28,153 nucleotides of DNA. Origin: Bacteroidales bacterium. GTDB taxonomy: Bacteria > Bacteroidota > Bacteroidia > Bacteroidales > UBA932. Position numbers and translations under genes: made by a program. Shown here piece by piece: positions 15,616 through 23,821 of the stretch. Positions within the stretch are counted from its first letter, which is position 1; every line of letters begins with the position of its first letter. Location of the stretch: contig JAILAO010000107.1 in NCBI GenBank assembly GCA_024681565.1, positions 1-28,153 on the forward strand, given 5' to 3'. The notes beneath the pieces are model-generated. The model ran no database searches and had not been told where the DNA came from. It was given only the letters and a program-made list of their open reading frames with translations.

Positions 15616-16606
15616 ATGGAACTGACAGCAAAACAACTGGCCGAAGTGCTCCACGGTACCGTGGATGGAGATCCGGAAGCCAAAGTAAGTACCTTCGCAA
15701 AGATCGAGCACGGGAAACCCGGCCAGCTCTGTTTCTACGCCAACCCCAAATACGAACAATATGTTTATTCCAGCAGGGCCTCGGTCCTGCTGGTCAATGC
15801 TGATTTCGAGCCCAAGGCGCCGGTCGCACCGACCTTGGTACGGGTGGAGAATGCCTACAGCGCCCTGGCGGACTTGTTGAAGTATATGTCCGAGCTGAAA
15901 AAGAAATACCGCCGCCGCCGGAGCCTGCGCTCCCGCATCGCCTGCAGCGCCCGCTTGGGCAAGAAGGTGAATGTCGGTGATTTTGTCACCATCGGCAAGG
16001 ATTGCCGGATCGGGGGACTGCACCGTCATCCATGACAATGTCACCATCGGCGCCGGTACGAAGATCGGCTCTTACTGCATCATCTATCCTGGCGTGCATA
16101 TTTTCCCGGGGATGGTGATCGGCGACCGGGTGATCCTGCATGCCGGCTGCATCATCGGCGACGACGGATTCGGCAACGCTCCCCAGCCGGACGGCACCTG
16201 GCGGAAGATCGAGCATCTGGGCAATGTGATCATCGGCAATGACGTCGAGGTCGGATCCAATACGACCATCGACCGGGCGCCGATGGAATCCACCATCATC
16301 GAGGATGGCGTCCGGATCGACAACCTCTGCCAGATCGCACACAATGTCATCGTGGGCAAGAATACGGTGATGGCTGCGCAGAACGGCATCGCCGGCTCGA
16401 CCCAGATCGGAGAGAGCTGTATCCTGGCCGGTCAGGTCGGCATCGTCGGCCACATCAAGATCGCTCCCCATACCACCATAGGCGCCCAATCCGGCGTGAT
16501 CGGCAACATCCGCAAGCCGGGGCAGGTCTATTTCGGCACGCCGGCCATACTGCACAAGAATTATCTGAAATCCTACGCCAAATTCAAGCAGGCGGGCGAA
16601 GAATAG
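15616..16606 (+). CDS. lpxD: UDP-3-O-acylglucosamine N-acyltransferase, frameshifted
   Basis: LpxD adds the second acyl chain in lipid A synthesis. The sequence encodes it in two frames. The first (15616-16035) has the N-terminal domain and the first hexapeptide repeats up to CRIG. The second, joined near 16012-16016 and running to 16606, has the left-handed beta-helix with CQIAHNV carrying the catalytic His and ends KQAGEE. The break is at a run of five G; with four G the codons read on as CRIGDCTVIHDNVTIG without a gap and give 329 residues, close to normal length. Both sides are otherwise intact, so this is a sequencing or assembly slip, a phase-variable switch, or a very recent mutation. 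Confidence 0.9.
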
Positions 16607-16625
16607 CATTATAAAAGATTTTTTG

Positions 16626-16633
16626 TATCTTTG
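16626..16633 (+). promoter_or_regulatory. -7 box of lpxC
   Basis: TATCTTTG ends 8 bases before the lpxC ATG at 16642, in an AT-rich gap after lpxD. It would give lpxC, lpxA and the WbqC-like gene their own promoter with a very short leader. Confidence 0.65.
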
Positions 16634-16641
16634 CCGCCCGA

Positions 16642-17541
16642 ATGAATCAACAGACGCTCATAAAGGAATACACTTTTGAAGGCAGGGGCCTCCATACCGG
16701 GAAATATGCACACCTGACCCTGAAGCCGGCTCCGGCCGGGTATGGGATCCGTTTCGTGCGTACCGACCTGGATGTCGAGATTCCCGCCATCGCTTCCAAA
16801 GTGACCCGGACGGACCGCAGTACGACCATTTCTGAAGGAGAGGTCTCCGCGGTCACCATCGAGCACCTGATGTCCGCCCTGACCGGCCTCGGCGTGGACA
16901 ATGCCCGTATCGAGATTGACAACGAAGAAGTCCCGATCCTGGATGGCAGCGCCGAACGCTACGTCCGTGCCATCGCGCCGGACGGCCTGCAGGAACAGGA
17001 TGCCGAGCGGGTATATCTGGAGTTCGACGAAGCGTTCGAAGTGCGGGACGAGAAGAGCGGGTCCTGGGTCCGCGTGACCCCGGCGGACCGGATGTCCTTT
17101 GACGTGACGGTCGATTTCAATTCCCAGGTATTGGGCGTCCAGTCCGCCCGCTGGTCGGAGAATTCCGACTATGTCGGACAGGTGGCCCCCTGCCGTACCT
17201 TCGTCTTTTTCCACGAACTGGAGTTCCTGGCGGCCCGCGGGCTGGTCAAGGGCGGAGACGTGGACAATGCGATCGTGATCGTGGAGCACCCAGCTTCGAA
17301 AGAGCAGGTCGACAATATGTGCAAACTCTTCGGCCAGCCTCACCTGGCCGTAACGCCGAAGGGTTATCTGAGCAATCTCAAGCTCCATTTTCCCAACGAA
17401 TGCGGCCGGCACAAGCTGCTGGACCTCATCGGGGACATGCGCCTGATGGGCGGTTTCCCCAAGGCTTCCATCAGTGCTTTCAAACCCGGCCACACGATCA
17501 ACAGCATGGCTAGCCGTGCGGCTCTCGATAAAATCAAGTGA
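16642..17541 (+). CDS. lpxC: UDP-3-O-acyl-N-acetylglucosamine deacetylase, single-domain
   Basis: LpxC is the zinc deacetylase that commits UDP-sugar to lipid A. Zinc ligands are visible: H75 in TIEHLMSAL, H257 and D261 in HKLLDLIGD, with E74 and H284 (PGHTIN) as catalytic residues. ILDGSA (100-104) and CRTFVFF (184-190) are also family typical. The protein is 299 residues and stops after the LpxC fold. In Bacteroides and many relatives lpxC is fused to a FabZ dehydratase (about 460 residues); here there is no FabZ part, and lpxA begins within 3 bases of the stop. The ATG at 16642 is preceded by a TATCTTTG box. Confidence 0.96.
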   Translation: MNQQTLIKEYTFEGRGLHTGKYAHLTLKPAPAGYGIRFVRTDLDVEIPAIASKVTRTDRSTTISEGEVSAVTIEHLMSALTGLGVDNARIEIDNEEVPILDGSAERYVRAIAPDGLQEQDAERVYLEFDEAFEVRDEKSGSWVRVTPADRMSFDVTVDFNSQVLGVQSARWSENSDYVGQVAPCRTFVFFHELEFLAARGLVKGGDVDNAIVIVEHPASKEQVDNMCKLFGQPHLAVTPKGYLSNLKLHFPNECGRHKLLDLIGDMRLMGGFPKASISAFKPGHTINSMASRAALDKIK

Positions 17542-17543
17542 TT

Positions 17544-18356
17544 ATGGCGAATATCCATCCTCTTGCGACCGTCCATCCCAATGCCAAACTCGGCGAGAAT
17601 GTCGAAGTCGGTCCGTATGCTTTCATCGATGAGAATGTAGAGATCGGGGATCACAGCAAGATTTATCCCCACGCCACCATCTTCCCGTATGTCAAGATGG
17701 GTGAAGGTTGCCAGGTCTTTCCCGGAGCCGTCGTCGGCGCTATTCCCCAGGACCTCAAGTTCGACGGGGAGGTGACCTATGTCGAGATCGGGAACCGCGT
17801 GACCATCCGCGAGTGCGCCACCATCAACCGGGGTACGCGTGCCAGCGGCAAGGGTGTGACCCGGGTCGGCGACGATACGCTGGTGATGTCCTATGTGCAC
17901 ATCGCGCACGACTGCCGGGTCGGCAGGCACTGCATCCTGGTCAGCTATGTCGGTATCGCGGGTGAGACGGATGTGGACGACTGGGCCATCATCGGCGGCA
18001 ATACGGCGGTGCACCAGTTCTCCCGCATCGGCGCCCACGCCATGGTCGGCGGCTGCTCGGCCGTCAACAAGGACATTCCGCCCTATTCCATCTGTGGACG
18101 TACCCCGATCTGCTACGCCGGCATCAACCTGGTCGGCCTGCGCCGCCGCGGCTTCGATTCCGACGTGATCCGCAACATCAAGGACATCTACGATACGATC
18201 TATTACCAGGGATACAATATCTCCGATGGTTGTGCCAAGGTGGAAGCCGGCTTCCCGCAGTCTGTGGAGCGTGACACCATCCTGGATTTCATCCGCAGCT
18301 CCAAGCGCGGTATCGTCCGTGCGATGGAGGTCGGGGTCAAAGGCGCCATCGAATAG
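17544..18356 (+). CDS. lpxA: UDP-N-acetylglucosamine O-acyltransferase
   Basis: LpxA adds the first acyl chain of lipid A. The 270-residue protein is a left-handed beta-helix of hexapeptide repeats (HPNAKLGENVEVGPYA onward) with the catalytic His in HIAHDC (H122, matching E. coli H125). After GGNTAVHQFSRIG comes the C-terminal helical part with GLRRRGF. The ATG at 17544 lies 2 bases after the lpxC stop; a GTG at 17538 overlapping that stop is a weaker choice. The last base of its TAG is the first base of the next gene's GTG. Confidence 0.96.
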   Translation: MANIHPLATVHPNAKLGENVEVGPYAFIDENVEIGDHSKIYPHATIFPYVKMGEGCQVFPGAVVGAIPQDLKFDGEVTYVEIGNRVTIRECATINRGTRASGKGVTRVGDDTLVMSYVHIAHDCRVGRHCILVSYVGIAGETDVDDWAIIGGNTAVHQFSRIGAHAMVGGCSAVNKDIPPYSICGRTPICYAGINLVGLRRRGFDSDVIRNIKDIYDTIYYQGYNISDGCAKVEAGFPQSVERDTILDFIRSSKRGIVRAMEVGVKGAIE

Positions 18357-18955
18357 TGGCTCCTGTCCTGACCATCGCATATTTCCCTCCGGTAGAATAC
18401 TTTGCGTTGCTCGCAAAGTATTCTTCGGTTTATGTGGAAGCTTTTGAGAATTACCAGAAGCAGTCTTACCGCAACCGCTGCCATATCTATGCGGAGAACG
18501 GGCCGCAGAGTCTCCATTTTCCGGTGCAGCACCGGGACGGCACGTTCAAACTGCCTGTCCGCGAGATCGAGGTGGATTATTCCACCCCGTGGGTGGCGAA
18601 GACGGGACGCTGCATCGAGACGGCTTACCGTTCGTCTGCGTATTTCGATTATTATCGGGATGAGCTGTTCGCGATCCTGGACGCACAGCCCCGCACGCTG
18701 TGGGATCTGGACCTGCGCATCATCCGTTTTTTTCTGGCAAAGACCGGCTTGAAGACTGAACTTGTCCCGACGGAATGTTTCGCTGCGGAACATGTTGATA
18801 TCCATCCGAAAAGGCCGAACACAATCCTTGCTGACCTTGGATTGGAACGGCCTTATTATCAAGTGTTTGCTGACAGGCATGGATTTGTCCCGAACCTGTC
18901 TGTGATGGACCTTCTGTTCAACGAAGGACCCGCTTCGCTGGATTATCTGCTGTAG
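18356..18955 (+). CDS. WbqC-like family protein
   Basis: The 199-residue protein fits the WbqC-like family. It opens with TIAYFPPVEYFALL, has ENYQKQSYRNRC at about 31-42 and the LHFPV region near 53-57. Late in the protein come LSVMDLLFNEGP (residues ~181-192) and a short C-terminus. The family is named after an O-antigen cluster gene, and its chemistry is not established. The start is a GTG at 18356 sharing one base with the lpxA stop, so translation is probably coupled. Position at the end of the lpx run suggests an envelope sugar role. The 3' end lies 4 bases from the convergent small lipoprotein gene. Confidence 0.88.
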   Translation: MAPVLTIAYFPPVEYFALLAKYSSVYVEAFENYQKQSYRNRCHIYAENGPQSLHFPVQHRDGTFKLPVREIEVDYSTPWVAKTGRCIETAYRSSAYFDYYRDELFAILDAQPRTLWDLDLRIIRFFLAKTGLKTELVPTECFAAEHVDIHPKRPNTILADLGLERPYYQVFADRHGFVPNLSVMDLLFNEGPASLDYLL

Positions 18956-18959
18956 CGGA

Positions 18960-19349
18960 TCACTCCTCGGCTTCCCCGGTGCCCGCCCAGGTCTCGTATG
19001 CGGCCAGGACGTTGGTCTTGTCTCCGGTCATGGTCAGAACCAGGCGGACCAGGTCCTGCTCCGTTTTCAGGATGGTCCCCAGGTATTCTGCGTCGATGGA
19101 CTGTATGTCCTTGGAGAACTGTTCAATGCCCATGCCCAGGGCCTCGGTGTATTCGCCGCGGCAGACGAAATTGGTGTGGGCGTCGATGAAATCCTGGAAA
19201 TACGCCACGATGGCTTCCTGCTGTTCTTCGGAAGACAATTGATAGATGATTTCGTAGGAGAAGTTATAATCTTGCAGACTGCTGAGGTTGCAGGATGAGG
19301 TGCAAAGAAGGGCTGCGACGGCAGCGAGGGTGGTCAAAAACTTACGCAT
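18960..19349 (-). CDS. Small lipoprotein of unknown function
   Basis: The 129-residue protein has a lipoprotein signal peptide ending LLCTSSC (Cys20). The mature part is acidic and looks mostly helical (stretches such as SSEEQQEAIVAYFQDFIDAH), with no repeats and no known motif. I do not recognise a family. It has a consensus promoter overlapping that of rimP, and it is convergent with the WbqC-like gene with no terminator in the 4-base gap. It stands alone on its transcript. Confidence 0.75.
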   Translation of the reverse strand: MRKFLTTLAAVAALLCTSSCNLSSLQDYNFSYEIIYQLSSEEQQEAIVAYFQDFIDAHTNFVCRGEYTEALGMGIEQFSKDIQSIDAEYLGTILKTEQDLVRLVLTMTGDKTNVLAAYETWAGTGEAEE

Positions 19350-19360
19350 GGGTCATTTGT

Positions 19361-19392
19361 TTTGGCAAATTTACGAAAAATCCGTATATTTG
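19361..19392 (+). promoter_or_regulatory. Promoter of rimP-nusA-infB
   Basis: TTTG (19361-19364), 20 bases, then TATATTTG (19385-19392). The -33 and -7 elements of this promoter and the opposite one overlap within 36 bases and form a near-perfect inverted repeat. Confidence 0.8.
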
Positions 19393-19396
19393 CAAA
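19366..19396 (-). promoter_or_regulatory. Promoter of the small lipoprotein gene
   Basis: Minus-strand TTTG (19393-19396), exactly 19 bases, then TAAATTTG (19366-19373), 16 bases before the ATG. It is a full consensus match and interleaved with the rimP promoter. Confidence 0.8.
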
Positions 19397-19408
19397 CGTG
19401 AATTTGAG

Positions 19409-19435
19409 AGAAGGCCCGTGGAGGTCTTCTTTTTT
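19409..19435 (+). terminator. Attenuator-like hairpin in the rimP leader
   Basis: AGAAGGCC (19409-19416) pairs with GGTCTTCT (19423-19430), 8 bp with one G-T pair and a 6-base loop, directly followed by TTTTT. It sits between the promoter and the rimP ATG at 19443, so transcripts would need read-through to reach rimP, nusA and infB. Confidence 0.65.
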
Positions 19436-19442
19436 ATTGGAT

Positions 19443-19715
19443 ATGGACAGGACAGAATTCGAAAAAATAGTGGAAAAAGCCGTCGCGGAGCGCGGCTGTT
19501 CCCTGGTGGACATCATGTTCAATGATGACGACAACGTGTTTGAAGTGACCATCGACAAAGCGGATGCCGATGTCGAGCTGGCGGACTGTGAATACGTACA
19601 CCGGGCGGTGCTTGCCGCCTTCGACCGCAACATCGAGGATTATGCCCTGACCGTCGGCTCCGTCGGGATCGACGCCGCCGAGGCGGATGAAATGCTGAAA
19701 ACAATCAACGAATAG
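19443..19715 (+). CDS. rimP: Ribosome maturation factor RimP, N-terminal domain only
   Basis: RimP helps assemble the 30S subunit. The ATG at 19443 gives 90 residues that match the N-terminal RimP domain: EKIVEKAVAERGCSLVDI, the acidic VTIDKAD strand, DCEYVHRAV, and YALTVGSVGID, where relatives have EVGSAGI. Full-length RimP is about 150 residues with a C-terminal SH3-like domain; here the frame ends after the first domain, and nusA starts 11 bases later, so no second domain is hidden in another frame. A GTG at 19398 in the same frame would add 15 residues encoded by the leader hairpin, but these do not look like RimP. First gene of the rimP-nusA-infB operon. Confidence 0.85.
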   Translation: MDRTEFEKIVEKAVAERGCSLVDIMFNDDDNVFEVTIDKADADVELADCEYVHRAVLAAFDRNIEDYALTVGSVGIDAAEADEMLKTINE

Positions 19716-19725
19716 ACCTAATAGA

Positions 19726-20994
19726 ATGGAAAAAGAAAAAGTGATTACGCTCATCGATGCGTTCAAGGACTTCAAGGAGGAGAAGAATATCGACCGTCCT
19801 GTGATGATGCAGGTCCTGAAAGACGTGTTTTTGACCCAGATCGCCAAGACGTATGGCTCGTCGGACAATTTCGACGTGATCGTCAATGTGGACAAGGGAA
19901 CCTGCGAGATCTACCAGAATTTCGATGTGGTGGAGACCGTGGAGAATCCTTATGCAGAGATTACCCTGGACGGGATCCGCGAAGACGGCGGAGATGCGGA
20001 CGACTATGAAATCGGAGACCAGTACACGAAGAAGCTGCCGCTGGCCGCATTCGGCCGCCGTGGCATCCTGAACATCCGCCAGAATCTCCAGGGCCGCATC
20101 ATGGATATCGAGAAGGCCAATGTCTTCAAGAAGTATTCCGACAAAGTGGGCGAGCTTTTCTACGGCGAAGTCTATCAGACCTGGTCCAAGGAGGTGCTGA
20201 TCCTCGATGAGGACGGCAATGAACTCCATATCCCGAAGAACGAGCAGATCCCCGGGGAGCGTTTCAAGAAGAGCGACTCCGTCCGCGCCGTCATCAAGAG
20301 CGTCGAGATGAAGAACAACACCACGCCTTACATCACCCTGAGCCGGGTCTCCAACGAGTTCCTCGAGCGCCTCTTCGAGCAGGAGGTTCCGGAGATCGCG
20401 GACGGCCTGATCACGGTCAAGAAAGTGGTCCGTGTCCCGGGCGAGCGCGCCAAGGTGGCCGTCGAGTCCTACGATGACCGTATCGACCCGATCGGCGCCT
20501 GTATCGGTGTCAAAGGCAGCCGCATCATGGGTATCGTCCGGGAGCTCCGCAATGAGAACATCGATGTGATCCAGTGGTCCCAGAACCCCAAGTTGATGAT
20601 CCAGCGCGCCCTCAATCCCGCCGGGTTCTCCTGCATCGAGTTGGGTGAGGATCCGGGCGACAAGGTGAAGGTGTTCATGCAGCCCGACCAGGTCAGCAAG
20701 GGTATCGGCCGCCATGGTGTCAACATTCAGCTGGCCGGCATGCTGGTCGACCGGGAGATCGAGGTGTACCGCGAGCTTCCGAAGGGCGAGAGCTCTGAAG
20801 AAGAGGATGTGCTTCTCAGCGAGTTCTCCGACGTGATCGACCAGTGGATCATCGATCGTCTCGAGTCGATCGGTTGTGACACCGCCAAGGGCGTCCTGGC
20901 CCTTTCTCCCGAGGACATCGCCAAGCGCGCCGACCTCGAGGACGAAACCGTAGAAGAAGTCCGTAACATCCTTAAAGCAGAATTCGAAGACTAG
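19726..20994 (+). CDS. nusA: Transcription termination/antitermination factor NusA
   Basis: The 422-residue protein binds RNA polymerase and controls pausing, termination and antitermination. An N-terminal polymerase-binding domain covers about 1-125. An S1 domain lies at about 130-200 (KVGELFYGEVYQ onward) and two KH domains at about 205-345, with GACIGVKGSRI and GIGRHGVNIQLA as their GxxG loops. A C-terminal helical part ends ILKAEFED. Length fits Bacteroidetes NusA, which lack the long acidic repeats of E. coli. It lies 11 bases after rimP and 5 bases before infB. As a termination factor it could act on the leader hairpin of its own operon; that is inference. Confidence 0.97.
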   Translation: MEKEKVITLIDAFKDFKEEKNIDRPVMMQVLKDVFLTQIAKTYGSSDNFDVIVNVDKGTCEIYQNFDVVETVENPYAEITLDGIREDGGDADDYEIGDQYTKKLPLAAFGRRGILNIRQNLQGRIMDIEKANVFKKYSDKVGELFYGEVYQTWSKEVLILDEDGNELHIPKNEQIPGERFKKSDSVRAVIKSVEMKNNTTPYITLSRVSNEFLERLFEQEVPEIADGLITVKKVVRVPGERAKVAVESYDDRIDPIGACIGVKGSRIMGIVRELRNENIDVIQWSQNPKLMIQRALNPAGFSCIELGEDPGDKVKVFMQPDQVSKGIGRHGVNIQLAGMLVDREIEVYRELPKGESSEEEDVLLSEFSDVIDQWIIDRLESIGCDTAKGVLALSPEDIAKRADLEDETVEEVRNILKAEFED

Positions 20995-20999
20995 ACAGA

Positions 21000-23804
21000 A
21001 TGGCAGAAATCAGACTCAATAAACTTTTAAGACAATTCAACATCGGCCTCGACGACCTGGTGGAGTTCCTCCACAAACAAGGTTTCGAGGTAGACGCCAA
21101 CCCCAATGCGAAGGTCTCTGACGAGGTCCTTCCCGCACTCTCCAAGCAATTCGGCAAGGATCTCGAACTGAAACAGGCTGCCGACAAGGTGGAAGTCAAG
21201 ATTACCGAGATTCTCGAGAAGAACAACAAGCAGAAGAGCCGGGAGGAGATCGAGGAAGAGGAGCCGGAGCGGGAGACCATCATCAAGAGCAACACATTCA
21301 TCAACGTCAAGAAGGAGACTCCTGTCGCTGAAGAGGAACCGGAGATGCCGGCAGAAGAGCCGGAGGCGGAAATGCCTGCCGAACCGGAAATGCCTGCCGG
21401 ACCGGAACCTGCGGTTCCCGAGGAACCGGCTGCACCGGCAGAACCGGAAAGCGTGCCCGCCGAGCCGGAACCGGTCGTTCCTGCGGAGCCGGAACCGGCC
21501 CCGGAACCTGAACCGGAGGCTGAACCGGAAGCGCCTGCCGTTCCTGCGGAGCCGGAGGTTGAACCGGAAACCGAAGAGGAAGCCGGGCCTGAGGCTCCGG
21601 CCGAACCGGCTGCCGAACCTGCGCCCGCCGCACCGGAGGCCCGGACCGAAGGGGCTCCTGCCCTCAAGGTCGTGGGAAAGATCGACCTCAGCCAGTTCGA
21701 CCGCAAACCCAAGAAGCGCGAGCGCATCAGCAAGGGGACGCAGAAGGTCGACGTGGCCAAGGCCGGCGCCAACATCGAAAAGAATCCCAAGCAAGACCCC
21801 CGCCAGCAGCAACAGCAGCAGTCTTCCGGCAAGGGTCGCAAGCGTGACCGCGACCGTTTCAAACCGGCACTGACGGACGCGCAGCAGGAAGAACTCCAGA
21901 AGGAGATCCAGAAGCAGGTCAAGGAGACCTATGCCAAGATGAATGAGGGCAAGAAGAACAACTTCGGCGCGAAATACCGCAAGGAGAAGCGCGAAGCTGC
22001 CGCCCAGCGTACGCAGGAGGAGATGGCCGAAGCGATGGCCGATCAGAAAGTCTTGAAGGTCACCGAGTTCGTGACTGTCAATGACCTGGCTACCCTGATG
22101 AACAATACGCCGGTCGTCAAGGTCATCGGCGCTTGCATGAGCCTGGGTCTGATGGTCTCCATCAACCAGCGGCTCGATGCCGAAACCCTCGTGCTGGTGG
22201 CCGAAGAGTTCGGCTATCAGGTTGAATTCGTGACCGCGGAGATCTCCGAGGAGATCAGCAACACGGAGGAGACCGACCGCCCGGAGGATCTCGTTTCCCG
22301 TCCGCCGATCATCACCGTGATGGGTCACGTCGACCATGGCAAGCCCTCCCTGCTCGACTATATCCGCAAGTCCAATGTCATCGCCGGTGAGGCGGGCGGC
22401 ATTACGCAGCACATCGGTGCCTACAATGTGAAGCTCCCTGACGGCCGCCGGATCACCTTCCTGGATACGCCGGGCCACGAGGCCTTTACGGCCATGCGTG
22501 CCCGCGGCGCCCAGCTGACCGACCTGGCGATCATCATCGTCGCTGCCGACGACGCCGTGATGCCCCAGACCATCGAGGCCATCAACCACGCCCAGGCTGC
22601 CAATGTCCCGATGGTGTTTGCAATCAACAAGATCGATAAGCCCGGTGCCAATCCGGACACCATCCGCCGGCAGCTTTCCGAGATGAATATCCTCGTGGAG
22701 GACTGGGGCGGCAAGTACCAGTGCCAGGAGATCTCTGCCAAGCAGGGTATCAACGTGGATAAGCTTCTTGAGAAGGTGTTGCTGGAGACCGACTTGCTCG
22801 ATCTCAAGGCCAATCCGGACAAGAAGGCCGTCGGTGCGGTGATCGAGTCTTCGCTGGACAAGGGCCGGGGCTATCTGGCCACCGTGCTTGTCCAGGAGGG
22901 CACGCTCCATCCGGGTGACGTGATGCTTTGCGGCAGCTATTACGGCCGCGTCAAATCCATGTTCAACGAACGTGGACAGAAAATCACCGAGGCCGGACCT
23001 TCAACGCCGGTTTCCGTGCTCGGCCTGAACGGCGCTCCGGCTGCCGGTGAGAAGTTCAATGTCCTGGCAGACGAACGCGAAGCCAAGAGCATCGCGGCCA
23101 AGCGTGAGCAGCTGCTCCGCATCCAGGGCATCAAGACGCAGAAACATATGACCCTGGAAGAGATCGGCCGCCGTATTGCAATCGGCAACTTCAAGGAGCT
23201 CAACATCATCGTCAAGGGCGACGTGGACGGCTCCGTGGAGGCGCTGTCCGATTCCCTCATCAAGCTCTCTACCGAGCAGGTCCGTGTCAATGTGATCCAC
23301 AAGGCTGTCGGCGGTATTTCCGAGTCCGATGTCCTGCTCGCCGAGGCCTCCGATGCCGTGATCGTCGGTTTCCAGGTCCGTCCTACGCCGGAAGCCCGCA
23401 AGGCCGCCGACCGTGAAGGCATCGAGATCCGCCTGTACGCCGTGATCTATGACTGTATCAATGAAGTCAAGGATGGTATCGAGGGTATGCTCGAGCCGGA
23501 GAAGAAGGAGGAAGTCATTGCGACGGCCGAGATCAAGCAGATCTTCCGGATCAGCAAGGTCGGCACCATCGCCGGCTGTATCATGCGGGACGGCAAGATG
23601 ATCCAGAAGTCCAAGGTCCGTCTGATCCGTGACGGTATCGTCATCTATACCGGTGAGCTGGGCTCCCTGCAGATCGGCAAGGATGCCGTCAAGGAAGTCG
23701 CTGCCGGTAAGGAGTGCGGTATGTCCATCGTCGGTTACAATGACATCAAGGAGGGTGACTTCATCGAAGCCTTCCAGATCGTCGAGATCAAACGGACGCT
23801 GTAA
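21000..23804 (+). CDS. infB: Translation initiation factor IF-2
   Basis: IF-2 is the GTPase that brings fMet-tRNA to the 30S subunit. The 934-residue protein has the IF2 N-terminal domain (IRLNKLLRQFNIGLDDL), then a Pro-Glu-Ala linker at about 112-220 and a basic, Gln-rich segment. The GTPase domain runs from about 435: G1 GHVDHGKPS (442-450), GGITQHIGAY, G3 DTPGHEAF, G4 NKID and G5 SAKQ. Domains II to IV follow and the protein ends ROF-free in FQIVEIKRTL. In the G1 motif residue 449 is Pro (CCC at 22344-22346), where Thr that binds the Mg ion is expected. Last gene of the operon, followed by a strong terminator. Confidence 0.97.
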   Translation: MAEIRLNKLLRQFNIGLDDLVEFLHKQGFEVDANPNAKVSDEVLPALSKQFGKDLELKQAADKVEVKITEILEKNNKQKSREEIEEEEPERETIIKSNTFINVKKETPVAEEEPEMPAEEPEAEMPAEPEMPAGPEPAVPEEPAAPAEPESVPAEPEPVVPAEPEPAPEPEPEAEPEAPAVPAEPEVEPETEEEAGPEAPAEPAAEPAPAAPEARTEGAPALKVVGKIDLSQFDRKPKKRERISKGTQKVDVAKAGANIEKNPKQDPRQQQQQQSSGKGRKRDRDRFKPALTDAQQEELQKEIQKQVKETYAKMNEGKKNNFGAKYRKEKREAAAQRTQEEMAEAMADQKVLKVTEFVTVNDLATLMNNTPVVKVIGACMSLGLMVSINQRLDAETLVLVAEEFGYQVEFVTAEISEEISNTEETDRPEDLVSRPPIITVMGHVDHGKPSLLDYIRKSNVIAGEAGGITQHIGAYNVKLPDGRRITFLDTPGHEAFTAMRARGAQLTDLAIIIVAADDAVMPQTIEAINHAQAANVPMVFAINKIDKPGANPDTIRRQLSEMNILVEDWGGKYQCQEISAKQGINVDKLLEKVLLETDLLDLKANPDKKAVGAVIESSLDKGRGYLATVLVQEGTLHPGDVMLCGSYYGRVKSMFNERGQKITEAGPSTPVSVLGLNGAPAAGEKFNVLADEREAKSIAAKREQLLRIQGIKTQKHMTLEEIGRRIAIGNFKELNIIVKGDVDGSVEALSDSLIKLSTEQVRVNVIHKAVGGISESDVLLAEASDAVIVGFQVRPTPEARKAADREGIEIRLYAVIYDCINEVKDGIEGMLEPEKKEEVIATAEIKQIFRISKVGTIAGCIMRDGKMIQKSKVRLIRDGIVIYTGELGSLQIGKDAVKEVAAGKECGMSIVGYNDIKEGDFIEAFQIVEIKRTL

Positions 23805-23821
23805 GAAGCCGTCATCAATCA

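Noticed and set aside
21027..22910. 627-codon minus-strand frame opposite infB
   Set aside because: Mirror of the IF-2 coding sequence, with Arg/Leu/Gly-rich text opposite the Pro-Glu linker.
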